Assembly: GCF_014851395.1 (NCBI RefSeq)
Contig: NW_024040485.1
Coordinates: 17,273,087 to 17,337,086, forward strand
Source: Micropterus salmoides
Taxonomy: Eukaryota; Chordata; Actinopteri; Centrarchiformes; Centrarchidae
DNA length: 64,000 nt
Reading direction: 5' to 3'
Made by a program: the position numbers and the translations under genes. Below, one piece after another: positions 1 through 13,282 of this stretch (positions within the stretch are counted from its first letter, which is position 1; every line of letters begins with the position of its first letter). Under the pieces are notes generated by a model. The model had not been told where the DNA came from and searched no databases. It saw only the letters and a list, made by a program, of their open reading frames with translations.

Positions 1-3000
1 CACCATCCAGTCAAAGGTCACTTCGTCATGGCACGTCACAGGTGCCTTCCTTTGTTATTTGTATTTTACATGTGCACACTGCCTCATTCATGAAACATTT
101 GTACTCACCAGTTTGATCCTAACGTGATCGCCTCAAGTTTTAAAGAAACAAAGTTGTTTTGTTTTTTAACCACATCACTTTTTTGATTTTGTGCTGACAC
201 AGCATTCACAGGGCTTCAGTCCTCGCGGGGCCCATCAACCCACAGCTCAAATGTAAAAATATTATGTTGTTTTTATTTTATGTCAGTTAAAATTCTTTCT
301 GTTAGCCCTGGAGAGTAAATTCCCCTCTTTACTTCATTCTTTCAGGATCTTTATTACCCTTATTCTGTTCATCCCTCCATACAACCATTCATCCATTCTT
401 TCTTCCTTCCTTCCATTATTGTTCAACCGCCGCCCTGTGCAATTCTACTTCTCCACGGTTTCCACGCGGTTGAGGTGTGTTAGCTCAAAACATTTCGCAC
501 ATGTAAGATTGTTTGACCTGGAAATCGCTTAAACGGTGTGAAAAGACTCCAGCAGAGCTTCCCCTCATACATTACAGCTCCACCTGTCAGAGTCTCTTGG
601 ACGTAGGCCTGGAGGAGTGGTTGACTGTATATTTATAGGCCAGTTCAAAATTGTTCAGATTATGAGAAATATTCTAGCAAAACCATTGAGATACTCTGGG
701 TAGTGCCATTAGTTACAGTCAGTATAAAATCACAAATTTACACCCAATCAACACAAATACCACATGTGCTGTACCTTCCAAATATTAAATATCTTCCATT
801 GCAATGCAACAAAAAGGGCATGATTACATTAAGGCAATAACATATTTTACAAACTAATTATGTATATTTCAAACAGGTTCACAGCATAACTTATAATTAT
901 GCAGTACTCTATGTACTGTCCCTAAATGTAACAAGTACCATCAATGTCAAAAGGTACCATCAATGTAAGTCTATAGCGACTTGAGGCCATAAACGGATAA
1001 GTTGGTAATTGTTTGTAATTTGGTAGTAATTTGATTTATATGCTGATAATGTCAGAATCTCTGAATCATTTGGTAGGCTTGAAAGCTAAAATCTAAGCGC
1101 TGGCATACATAGCAGTCTGGTTATCATTTCCCGTTTTCTTTAGATTTTTTTGATTCTGCAAAACATAAACATAAGCCCTGAAATTAGTTGATTTAATGTA
1201 AGTATTTTGATGACCGATTAATCGTCATTTATCAAGCAACAATGGCAAACACATTCTGGTTACAGATTTTATTTCTCCGAGAAAAATTTGATTTGAAGAC
1301 TTGACCGCCCGTGACCCTGTACACAGGATAAGCGGTTGACCATGGATAGATGAATGGAAGACTTGACCTTGGTCTCTGGGAAACTGTGATGGCCTTTTTA
1401 TTTTAACAATTTTCTGACATTTTTAAGACTACACAATGAATACTTGATAGGATATTATGTCATACAGAATGTGCAAGTCAAGAGTAACCATACTACACCA
1501 GCAGGACCATGTACACTAGGCTTATAACACAGGTTCATATATGTTACTCAGCTCAATAAATAAGCATCTATTAGACAAGCATGGTATTAAGGGAATCACA
1601 GACATTTTATTTTGGAGGCAATAGTTGAATGCCCTGAATAAGTCGTAAGCTCTTCAGCCTGGATGGCTCTATAGTGGAAACCTTACTAATGAGGGTATTA
1701 ACAGTCAATCTGCAGTGTCTGAGTCATCATTCGCTGTGGGGTTTTAGTTGTAACTAAATAAGACATTATGCTGTGTGTGAGTGAGTGAGTGAGAGAGAGA
1801 GAGAGCACGCGCGAGAGAGAGATGGGACTCCTCTCTCCCACTGAGGACTTTAGTGATACTTTAGTAGTCAGTCATTAATCCAAGGTTGACTCATCCTTGC
1901 CTGCAGAGGCACTAAATTCCTGCTCCCCTCGACACCCAGCTCTACAGCACTCACAGCAACCAGAAATCACGTGATGCTGCTGTTAGGAAAAGCAAGATGT
2001 TTACTGTTGTTTGGGAAATGCAAGATGTTTGTTGGATTTGGGTTTGGGTAGTCTGCAAAAGGTGTAAACTAAAAAGTAGCATGTGGCCAGTGTTTTGAAT
2101 CAGGACTAGCAACCCTTAAAAAGAAATGGGGAAAAAAATGTTTCCAGAAGCTTCCACATAGTCAGTATGAATACTTTCATGGTTTAAAAAAAACCTTATG
2201 ATCAGGCATTGTGGTGTATAACCTGGGTAATGCCAAATAGAAATATATTAGAAACATTGATACAATTGTGGTTTTCATGCCCTCCATATAACACACAGCT
2301 CCAATATGGAGGTCGTAGTATTTAGGAGAAAATGGGGTCTTTTTTTTTGGCCCATCTCTTATGTTCTAGTATTGAATGGGTAATTTGACTGTCTGAGATC
2401 ATGTCCAAGCACCACACCCTCTGAGGCACATTCCACTTTGCCCAAAATATTTCCTGCACTGGGTGAAGTTGCAGCACCTGTACTTTAAAACTCCCTCATT
2501 GTCCTAACGCATGTTACCGAGCAATTTTCACTGGTACTTTGACATCATCAGTACTTGCTGTGACACATAGTGTCACATTAAACAATTTTTGCTATTGCTT
2601 TGCATTTTTCCACCTTTCTGCATCACAACCTAACAGTAATAGTTGCTGTTGCTAATGCTGGGTTTCCAGCAGTGTTTTATATGGGAGGCACCCAGCTTCG
2701 CCTGAGATAAAGAGTGCCTCTGCCAACTTCAGAATCAATGCTTCAAACAGGGCAGTCAGTCACAATCAGGTGCGTAGAAATAAACTTTGCTTTGCTGCAC
2801 TGCAGGTAAGACACCAGGCTAGTTTGATATCACCAGTTGGGCACGTTTCTACTCAACAGAAGCTGCATTAAGCTGAATTCAAGCCTTAAGTCCTGCACAT
2901 CCCTTAGACCTGTTATTCACCATGCTGCCCTAGACTGTTAAGGGCACCTGTTCCTACACTTGTACTCTTGCTCTATTTCTCCCCGGCTCTCTCTCCTGCC

Positions 3001-4888
3001 CACCCGCAGGTGGCAAACAGTGATGTCACATGCTGGGTGTTTCCATAAATTCCACTTTATGCCCATGATACACACACACAGGGACACACAGGGACACACC
3101 TGGAAATGTTGTACGAATAAATACATTTGACCAACACCCACAGAGCGAGTCTGTGTGTGCACGCACATGTGTTTTTATGCTTTTGAATAAAATACCTTAA
3201 CACAGACGGACACACACACAGTTTGATTTATGGCTTTCAGCATCTGGTTGTAAAATATGTGTGACCAAGCAATCCTCTGGAGTCACTCTAGTTATAGTGA
3301 AAAGTCTGGTGAAGAGAAGGAGAGAGAGTGGGGAATGGAGAAAGCTGAAAAATGGTAGAAAATAAATTTTGGTGAAAGCGAAAGGAAGGAAATAAACGCA
3401 GGAGAGGAAGAGTAAGACAAATTTAAAAATCTAGTGTGCGTTATCATTCACTTTTCCTTCAATCCCATGCCCTTTTTAATATATATATATTATTATTGCT
3501 AATTTCTATGTGTAACGTTAAGAGGAGCTACCACTAAAGTAAAGATATTTATTTTATTCTCAAACGTTACCATAAGGGATGTGAATTCGATTTCAATTCT
3601 TGGGGTCACAATTCAATACAAAATCAATTCTCGATTCAAACGATTTTCAATTCAAAATCTATTCTTGATTCAATACACAGGGGGGCTAATTACTGTAATT
3701 CTGGAATCCACAACAGGCCCAAACCCTTGCCTTCAGTGAAGACTCAATCACGCTCATTTTTAGAAAGGCTATCAATTTTTTTTCCCCTATTAGCCAATTG
3801 TAGTGTTACTGCCTCATTGGCATAAATATTTTGGTGACACCCACACTACTGGCAGTGGGGACAATTGTTTTGTAATTTTTAGTTTTGGCTACCTCCCAGA
3901 GTGTCTTGATTGCACATAACATAGAATCTCATGTTTCCCCCAGGCAGCCATTCATTTCTACTGATTTCAGTTTGAAATTATAAAGCAGCTTGCTCAGATC
4001 TGAACATCACTGTGAACAGTGAACATCATGTCTGCTTTTGATTTTGTCAAAGGTATGTTATTGTTGTGTGGTAATTAGACACAGGATTTTCAAATCAAGT
4101 CTGCGTTTACAACTTTAAAAATCTAAATCACTGCAGCATGCTTTGAAAAATGATTAGCAGTAATGGAAAGTATATGTGATTTGTAGTAAATGGGCTACAA
4201 CATGTAAAAGCACTGGCATGGCATGGTTTTTAGGAACAATGCACCCCGCAGCTTTTATGATGTAGTGATTGAAAGGGCAGAGGAAGAAGAGGATAGGTAG
4301 TCAGAAAGGGTGGGTGAGGGTGGATTTGTTTATTGAAACCTGGAGGATAAAATGGTTTTCTTTGGCTCTCGCTTCGTAAATGTCACATGTTCAAACTCAG
4401 GCCACTGTGAGTAAATGTGTGAATGAGTGAATGCATGGGTGGGTGAGTGTGTGCATGTGTCAACATAAACCTGTCTCATGGCAGCAGCTCTGTGGAGCAA
4501 CATCTACGGTAGCTGACGGAGGACAATAGACAGATGTCACTATTCTTTGACTTTTATGTAAGCCTATGGCTGTCTGGTTTCCATCAAATGTTCCTGTACT
4601 AAGTGCAAAGCGGAGGTAAATTAGAAGGGGTTTCAGTAAATGTGAAGCAACATAAAAACAGCAGGTGATGAAAAGAATCAAAGCAAATTGTCCTCCAAGT
4701 AGCAGCCAGGGTAAAGCTATAGTGCAATAGGACTCCACAGATGCATACTCTGATGAAAATGTGCATGTATTTTTTGAGTGTTTGTGTGTAAAATGTAAGA
4801 CATTTTTTATTCCTAGTGGCCCTGATCAATATGTAAAAAGTCAAATTTGTCCTTCTTTTCTTGCCTGTTAATCCCTTTTTACCTGCAG
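1..4888. other. eif2b3: eif2b3 intronic or upstream sequence, no gene supported
   Basis: AT-rich sequence with no exon I can match to the missing N-terminal eIF2B gamma. It holds a short GT/GA microsatellite (1770-1822), a reverse-strand repeat fragment (1306-1360), a degenerate ATTC/GATT-rich repeat (3577-3680) and a GAGTGAATG-like imperfect array (4400-4460). Because the first visible exon starts in mid-protein, this is most likely intron. Confidence 0.7.
1306..1360 (-). repeat. Truncated LINE-like 3' end fragment
   Basis: Read on the minus strand it contains CAACCGCTTATCCTGTGTAC and AGGGTCAC, preceded by CCATT/CTATCC-like repeats. This matches the sequence at 16540-16680 in the opposite orientation and resembles a repeat 3' end widespread in fish. 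Family not assigned. Confidence 0.55.
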
Positions 4889-4978
4889 ACATCCCAGGAT
4901 GCACATCAAAACAGGCCTCGTGGACGCTCACCTCTACTGTCTGAAAAAAGCAGTGGTGGACTTTCTCGCTGAAAATAA
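4889..4978 (+). CDS. eif2b3: eif2b3 coding exon (end of nucleotidyltransferase-like domain)
   Basis: 90 nt after a ctgcag acceptor and before a gtgagt donor. The first base completes a Lys codon from the missing upstream exon. The text then reads HPRMHIKTGLVDAHLYCLKK and continues VVDFLAEN, matching the conserved TGLVDAHLYCLKK block of eIF2B gamma. It ends with two bases of a Lys codon finished by the next exon. Confidence 0.95.
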
Positions 4979-7900
4979 GTGAGTTCTTCATTGTTATCTG
5001 ACTTTGAATATGTATGTAGACAACTTTGAATTTAAAATTAGCAGTTTATGTCTGCAGTGTGAGCAACATGGGATTTCAGTACATGCATTCACTCGGACAT
5101 GAACCCACAAAGTCAAACAGACATTCACATTCGCTGCTTAATCTGTAGCAAGTGTTAAAATGGTTACATGGTGTGTAGGGCTTTGAAAGGTCCTGTTAGC
5201 AGGATATTCTCGCGAGGTGTTAATTTGTTTTACTATGTGCCACTGAGGCAGGCTGTTATGCCTTTAGCCTCTGAAGTGGAGCAGTGTCACAGGGAGCCGT
5301 CTGTAGCTGCTTGGGCAGTAGATGCATAGTTAGATGTTATAGTTAGACTTAAATGTCAAAGGATCTACGTGATCTGTATGATATCAGTTCGTATTAAATT
5401 ATTTTGCAGTTAAAATTAGTGTCAGTAATAGCCTAATTGTATTATGTAGGAGTGTAACTATACACTCACCTAATGATTCAGTTCAGTTCACAACAGGCCT
5501 CGTGGTTTGATACACAAACATTTTAACAAAGTATGAATGAAAATAAAGTTTTATAACAAAGTTCATTAGTGCTGCTTGTTAATTTCCAAGTATAGATGGC
5601 AGTGTGATCTTGAGAGGAGACATGTTTCCCAGAGAGGGAGAATAAGAGGAAGAGAAGCTGCTTGTCATCACAGAAAAAGTCAGTTGAGAATCTCGTCCAT
5701 TGACTGTTTGAGGCTAGAAAACACACATTGAATAACTCCCAACAAAACCGGAAATGTACTTTCGATCTAAATGCAGCATGCTCATTATCTTGTATGAAGA
5801 GAGAACACCAATGCAGCGACATTGAAAAAAGGATTCTTCATTGCACTTCACTCCCTGCTGCCCAAATAGCCAACTGATGAGATATAGCTGATATTTCAGT
5901 ACATATTTAAGCACCACAAGGTGTTTTAATAAATTTTTCTGTCACAACATATTGTGCCACACACAACCAGTCGATTATCAAAATCAGATCTGAGCAAAGT
6001 CTTCCCTGATATTTTGTCAGAAAATGTCTTACCTCATCATTTCCGACAAAGTTTTTTTTCAAACAGTGCACACTGGAAGAGGAGATCTGTGGTGGCATAT
6101 TAAGAGACTGCTGTGATGAGACTTTGCCAACATATGTATTGTGAACATATTTTTGGAAATGGTCCGTTTGGAAAGTGGGCGCTTGGCTAAAGGTTAAGTT
6201 GTGGATAAGTGTTATTGCCAAGTTTTACATTTTAACCATTTTAAATGGAGTGTGTCCTCACCGTGCTAGTTTTAGTTGACACATAAATAAATCCAAAGCC
6301 AAGCCAACAAACACAAATCCCCCATCTATACTCCACCTCTTCTCCACTGCTGAATATTTTTGGTTAAGGCAAGGGGTACACTTCAACATACTAATTTGCC
6401 ATTGAGACGTAGATATAAATCTTACGTCATTACATCACTAATGCACCCTCTGCCACCACCATATATCATCTCTCTCATTAGATGACTCATTTTTCTTCAG
6501 CTAGTTTCTTGGACTTTCTTTTAACAGCTTCTCTTTCTCTTGTCCATGCTCTTTCTCTCTCTTTCTCAAAGAGAGAAATGGACAGAGTAACTGTTGTTTT
6601 TTTTCTGTCATTCAGATGGAAATTCTAATCTCCCTTTAAAAGAAAGTAATAGAGGGCAAGTGAAGGGGTGGGGGGGTGCAGTGCAGCACAGTGCAAAGAG
6701 GAGGAAGAAGAAATTAAGATGGGGAAGTTACCTCCCGGTTTACACAGAGGGAGACTTGAAAACGGGGTACATTCACTGCTGTAAAGATGATAATAATAGA
6801 TATCCACCAATTTCTCTTGTGCCCTGGATAAATGCTCAGCCCTAACTGACTAAATGGGTGTTATGGGTTTATACAGTTACATGACTATGCTGTCATATTA
6901 CCCTCTAAATTAATAGATTATCAAGACATTACTGCGGACATGACATGAAGTAGTGTGTGAACTTGAACTTGGAGTGGTTAAATTAATGAATCTATTTATT
7001 CTTTTTAGGATTTGTGGTGCCACTTTGTGCTGTTATCTTGACTTTTTCCTCTCTGTTGCTAAAGAATCAGATTTGAGCACAAATGGCACCAAATGATACA
7101 GAGTACATTGAGTATTTCACTCACAGCTAAACTTTTTTCACCAAAGTGTCAATTAGAACAACAACAATTACTGTGTACAATAAAGATACAGACAGCACAT
7201 TAAACCAGGATCATTGATTTATCTGTGATCATGACGACTTAGAAAGCATAACATCTGCAGCGTTTTGAAATCTTGTTTTGTGTGTCCTCTTCTTTTATCA
7301 TAGGTCCATCTCATCAATCCGTGGTGAGTTGGTACCGTATTTGGTGCGAAAGCAGTTTTCCAAAACAACCAACAGTCAAAAAATCAAAGACGACGTAGAG
7401 GATCAGAATCAGAGAAAGACTGATGGCTCTACAAACCACGGTGAGTGTTTGCACACATCACAACCTCACACATCAAAAGCAGAGTGAAAACAAAATTTAA
7501 CAGCCACAGCATTGTAACCTATTTAGAATGTTTCAAACTCTTCTTTCTTCTCTTTCATTCTTTCTTTCTCGTTTTTATTGTCCAGAGCTCCTCATCTCAT
7601 CACGAGACGAGCCTCTCCTGCAGCTGGCCCAGGAGCGCTCCTGTTGGAACGACCACCGTGGTGACATGAGCGAGGCTTACCATGGAGGAAGGCTCCGCTG
7701 CTATGTTCACATTATGGACCAGGGCCTTTGCTACCGCGTCAACACTTTAGCTGCTTACATAGAAGCAAACCGACTGGTGAGTTGGACATGTACCCGCTCC
7801 TTTGGGATTTTTTTGTTAAATACACAGTTTCAAATGTATATGTTCTGTACATACTACATGCATGTGTAATGTTTGAAGGGAATCCAGTTTTATGTACATG

Positions 7901-10816
7901 TATATGTGGCTTTCATTTCATTAGATAAAGCATAGTACTACAATGTTACACGCAAAAATACCAAACATTCTCTTGTTCCAGCCTCTTAAATGTGTTTGCT
8001 GTTTTGCTTTGTCTTCCTTTAACCCCCTAATGGATGTCACAGGTTATATATTGCACATGATGCGACTTCCATTCTGACACTAATGCAGAATTACATGCTT
8101 ATTTGAGTGTTGTACTTGGCCCAATCAATGGCCCAGTTCCTCGAGCAGTATCATTAAAATTATTTAATCATCTTTCTATTATTCCATGGGCTTTTTTTCT
8201 CATATCTCCTTCTCTTCTGTCTTTTCTCAACTACTATAGGCTCCAAAGCTGTTTGAGGAGCCAGCAGTCCACCCATCTGCTGTCATTTCTGAGAGATGTC
8301 AAGTAAGTATAATGTAATAGAAGTATTATTAGTCCGTCCACAAGTCAAATTAATATTTGTTCGGATCTCTGTAATCTTACATTTCTCTGTTAATTAGCGG
8401 TTTAACTAATTCTCCTGCTTTACAGCTCACTTATTTCTCTCAGAGTCTAGTTTGCACTTCATTATCGGAGAGGCCTGTATATAAGTATTTGCACCTGAGT
8501 GATGTTACTGTGTGTGTTTGCTTGGCCCTTAGATGGGATCAGACAGTATCATCGGAGCGCTGTGCCAGGTAGCAGATAAGACTTCAATAAAGAGGTCCAC
8601 CATCGGAAACTCCACAGCTGTAAAAGAGAAGGTCAAAGTCACCAACTCCATCATTATGCACGGGGTTACCATCGAGGAGGGGTGAGAACACATGCACACA
8701 CTTGTTGATGACATGGGCTTTGAAGTGGGAACACGTTCACTTAGCCTGAAAAAAAGGATTTCGCCTTTGAGGCAGGTTCATGAATTAAAGTTTTAATCCT
8801 CACATCTCACATCACACCTCGCCTTTGTTAGGTGTTCAGTTAGTACACGCACGCAGTGTGAGACAAAGCAATGGAATTTACTAAACAAAGATTTCAAAAC
8901 TAAATGGATCTTATGTTGCCAGGAAAAACTTCCTTTATCTCTTTCCTTTTTTCCTGTCCATGTGTGTTATGATTTTATGTTGTATACATAAAATCAGAGG
9001 TCTGTCTAATTCTTCATTCATTGCATATCTTTCCGATGAAATAGGTCCTCCTATATGCAGAAGTGTGTATATGAGTTATTGGCAGATGTTTGGGCATGCG
9101 TGTGTCCGTTGATGGGAGGTGTAACAGGTTTTGTTTTCTGTGCTCTATGGGGTCAAACAGGGAGCGCTGAGTTAACAATGCATCTATTGGTGGGTAACCA
9201 GCCAGAGATCAGTTCCAAACAAACACAAAGCTGCTGAACTGAAACACACAACATCCATACATTTCATGCAGCCACCAATTTACTTACCTAAGCCAAGGTT
9301 TCCACTGCAAATGGAATTTGTGGAGCACCATGGGGGCTTGAAAGGTGCGCTCTAGACCAGCAAACGGCTGGGTTCTTTTGATATAGTAAAGTAGCACTGA
9401 CATGAGTTTCATCAATACTGTCTTATCAAATTTTCCCACATCATCATCATCAAGTCATTTATTAGGTTAGTCCTTGATATTTACAGCAAAATATTCAAAA
9501 CCAACACTTTTTTATGGCTGCACTATTCCATCCAACGGAAATGTTCTAGAGGTCTTGTATATCATTTTTAAAAATCATTATCATGTCATTTTTTACACAT
9601 TTCCCCCAAATTCTGTCCAACTGATTTGGTATTCTATGAAACTTTGGGATCTCTACATAGGAATTAAAGTTCTGTGCATTTGAAGACATTTGGCTGTACG
9701 GCATGAGTTTGTAAGGACTGATTACATCTTCCCAAATGTAATGACTTGCTTGGCCTTTTCTTAGTAATATTGTTATATTTTCAATGCGCAAATTTTTTCT
9801 TTATGGTTTGGTGCTCTTTGTGATGGCCGCTAGACATAATTTCCAACAGAAAACAGAAACTACCAAAGATGTGCAAAAATTCTACAGATGTGCCGCTTTC
9901 CATCTTAGAAATCAGCAGTAGAAACCAACCGATTTGACGTCATTGCAACTCCTTTTCAGCTGAAATATCACCTCAATGAACCAGGAAAGAAAAACAACTA
10001 CAACTTGTTGAGGAAACTCAGAAGGGCTATACAGGAGATGACAATGGTGATACATCATGATCAGCCACGTCATTGCACATCAGGATTGTCAAATGTAGCC
10101 AGTAGTTAAAGTGGTTAAAATTGAATGCTTAATTGCAACAAAAGAGGACTTGTACAGACAGTGCCAGTAGATACTGTAGAATTAGCATGTAGATTGATCT
10201 GCTCAGTCTCTTAGCCAGAAATCCTGGTGAAAAGAGACTCATCTTGGCCTGGATTTTAATGCACTCATTCATAGGCTCCTTTTCTTTTATCTCAATTTCT
10301 TACTCCTCCCTCTCTTTTCTCTCCATCAAGGCCTCCGCGCCATCTCTCCCTCTCGGTCTCTTTCTCTCTTTCTATTTCTGTCTCTCTCCATCTCTTCTTA
10401 AGCCTTTCAGGGACCCCAGCCAGCCAGCATGGGGACCCTCATCATGCCCATGTAGGTGCACGCACAAAAGCATGAAAGAACGAGAGAGACGGGAGAAGGG
10501 AAGAAAGAAGCGAGGGGAAAAGCAAGCTAGTACGCAAGAAAGAAATTGCAATTCTTTCTTCTCTTTTTTTTTTTTTTATTGAGGACATAAGAAGGAAGGA
10601 GAAAGAAGGAAAGAAAGAGCCAGTGTGAGGGGATTAGCAGACCCAGGCCATGTCGCAGAAACCCCCTTGCATTTCTGGTGTCTTTGTTTGGAGCTGACCA
10701 GAACTTGTTGACAAAGCGCTGCGTGTTTGGGAAGGGGGATAGTAGGGGTCAACTTTACAGGGGGGGTTGGCACAGAAGGTGGGGGTGGACGTGTGTGTGT
10801 GTGTGTGTGTGTATGT

Positions 10817-10851
<35 letters not shown>

Positions 10852-13035
10852 TGGGGGGGTCATGGCAAGGAGGAGTCCTGGTGTTAGCAATTAGTGGTGT
10901 TTCAGCTCTGAAGGCTTCTTTGGTGGTCTCTTTCTCTCCCTCTCTCTCTAATGTTACAAAACTCTGAATCTTGTAATCTCCCATCACCAACTACCACCAC
11001 CACCTCCTAGGTAGCCACTTCCACACACACACACTCTTTTCTCCCTCTCCCTGCAGGCCTAACCACCTGAATAGAATGGGCCAATACAAACCTGTTGTGT
11101 GTGTGTGTGTGAGGTGCAGAGGGCCAAGTGTGTGTGCGTCACTGCCTGGGCAAGACCAACATGTGTTCTCCACCGGGCTCCCCAAGCTGCTGAAACACAC
11201 ACACTTAAACATACACACCCTCCACGGTTAGCCGACACAGGACACACTGTCTGTGTCAAGACTGTCTGTGTCTCAACTCCAAGAATTTTATGGTGATGGT
11301 TTGGCTGAATGTGAGTTTGCACGGTTGGTTGGCACTGCCTGCTCAGGTGGGACTGTAACACAGGGCCAACAATGTCTTAACACACACACACATTCACAGC
11401 GTGGGCTGCTGTTGTTCTTTAATATATATGGTAATGTCATGTCATTCGGTTCAGTTGATTGGATATGTCTGAGTATTCAGAGCAGGTGGGGGGCGTCCCT
11501 GATGGGGCAAACAGGCTGAATGTTCCTACTGTCAGTTTGACCCCAAGTATGGCACTCACTCCACAACTGTGCCATTGGAGAAGCTTATAAGCCAACAGTG
11601 GAAGGCTTTGGTTGCACTGGGCAGCTCCCAGTATAAATGTTCTTAACTGTGTGTATGCGCCCATGTACATAAGGTACGGTGAAGAAAACCATAAACATGT
11701 TTGAATCCTCAGCAGTCCCCAAGAGCAAGCTGCAGAGAGGAAAATCCTGTTTTAACGCCGAACCCATCCCAGCAAAATATTCATCTTTAATTACTCAAGA
11801 GTTTGTAAACCAGTTTGTACCAGAAATGAGCCACTGGCTCACAACTTTCAGGTGTTGATGTAGTAACTCAAGGTTTAGGGATATTATTGAGTGGATGTAA
11901 ATATTTCATAATTGATCCTGTTGATTTTTATTTTATTTGTACCATAAATAAGAATTAACACCATCGAAAACTGAACAAAGGATGTACTGCAGGGCTGTTG
12001 TATTAGAATGCATTCTTTTTTAGCTAGGTGTACCTAATAAACTGGTATCTGCATGTACATTAGTAAAGTGTAAAATGAAGCAACCTCACATCACGAGTTA
12101 TGGCCATAACGTTGACATGAGTTACGAGCAGTTCAGTGTCTTTAAATAAGTGAAAGTATCAACGATTCTACAGGGAGGAAAAAGTAAACCTAATAAGCAT
12201 GTAACAGAAATATTGGTATTCTTTGTATTTCCGTGTATTATCATGTGACCCCTCAGATTTATCTTGGGACCACATGGGGAGTTCGGACACCCAGGTTGGG
12301 AACCGCTGCTGTAGAAAATACAAGCAGAATGTGATTTATCTGTCTTGTATGTGTTATTTCCAGGTGTAACATCCAGGGCAGTGTGATCTGCAGTAATGTC
12401 GTCATCGGCAGAGGATCAGATCTCAAATACTGTCTGGTGGGAAACGGACAACGCATTGAACCAGAGGGTGAGGACCACTAGCAAAAACACAAGCAAAAAA
12501 TATTTGATTCCTACTATTACTTGATTTTAGTGTGTGTCGTTTTAAATCTCTTCTCACCGTTAGTGTCAGCACAAGATGTCTTACTCAACAGCCTCTCTTA
12601 TTTCGTTACCCAGTGAAGCTGGAAGTCCGACTGAAAGTACATGTTAGCATTTTAGGCATTTGAATGTAGCAAAACAAACAGTAGTTGAACATTTTGCATC
12701 CCCAAGTTAAAACAACTGGACAAAAATAAACAAAGATCGGATAAAATGGCAGAAACACCTTACATTATAACACTATTCAGTACAACAACTTTGCAAATAA
12801 ACACTATCTTTTAAAGCTTGTCATGTACATGTTTAGTTGTTACTGTTATTTTGTCCACCCCCAATACTTCTCTTCGGCTGACTCAGATAAGGTATCAACG
12901 TTTGTGTGTGGTATCTGTTAATAAGTCCAAAGTGTACAAGCCAACTACAAAATTTTACTAATTCTGAAGTCTGTGTGATAGAGAGATTTGTTAAAGATTA
13001 TTTTATTTCCTTAATCCTCTTGTCCCCAAAGCTAG

Positions 13036-13080
<45 letters not shown>

Positions 13081-13224
13081 ACATTGATGGAGAGGTTAGA
13101 GAGCAGGGCCAGAACAGGACCACCCGGAATTCAACAGCAGCAGCCTCCGGCCACATCCAACACACTCTCTCTCTCTCTGTCTCACTCACTCACTCACTCA
13201 CTCACTCACTCACTCACTCACTCA

Positions 13225-13282
<58 letters not shown>

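Noticed and set aside
1..4888. Search for the missing N-terminal eif2b3 exons
   Set aside because: No stretch resembling the conserved N-terminal nucleotidyltransferase motifs or the residues preceding KHPR was found on the + strand, so these exons are taken to lie outside the window.
6594..6845. 83-codon + strand frame in an eif2b3 intron
   Set aside because: Compositionally random, with no homology and no needed place in the eif2b3 frame.
10576..10990. Minus-strand frames of 104 and 118 codons
   Set aside because: They are translations of CT/CA microsatellites (SLSLSL and THTHTH runs) in an eif2b3 intron.
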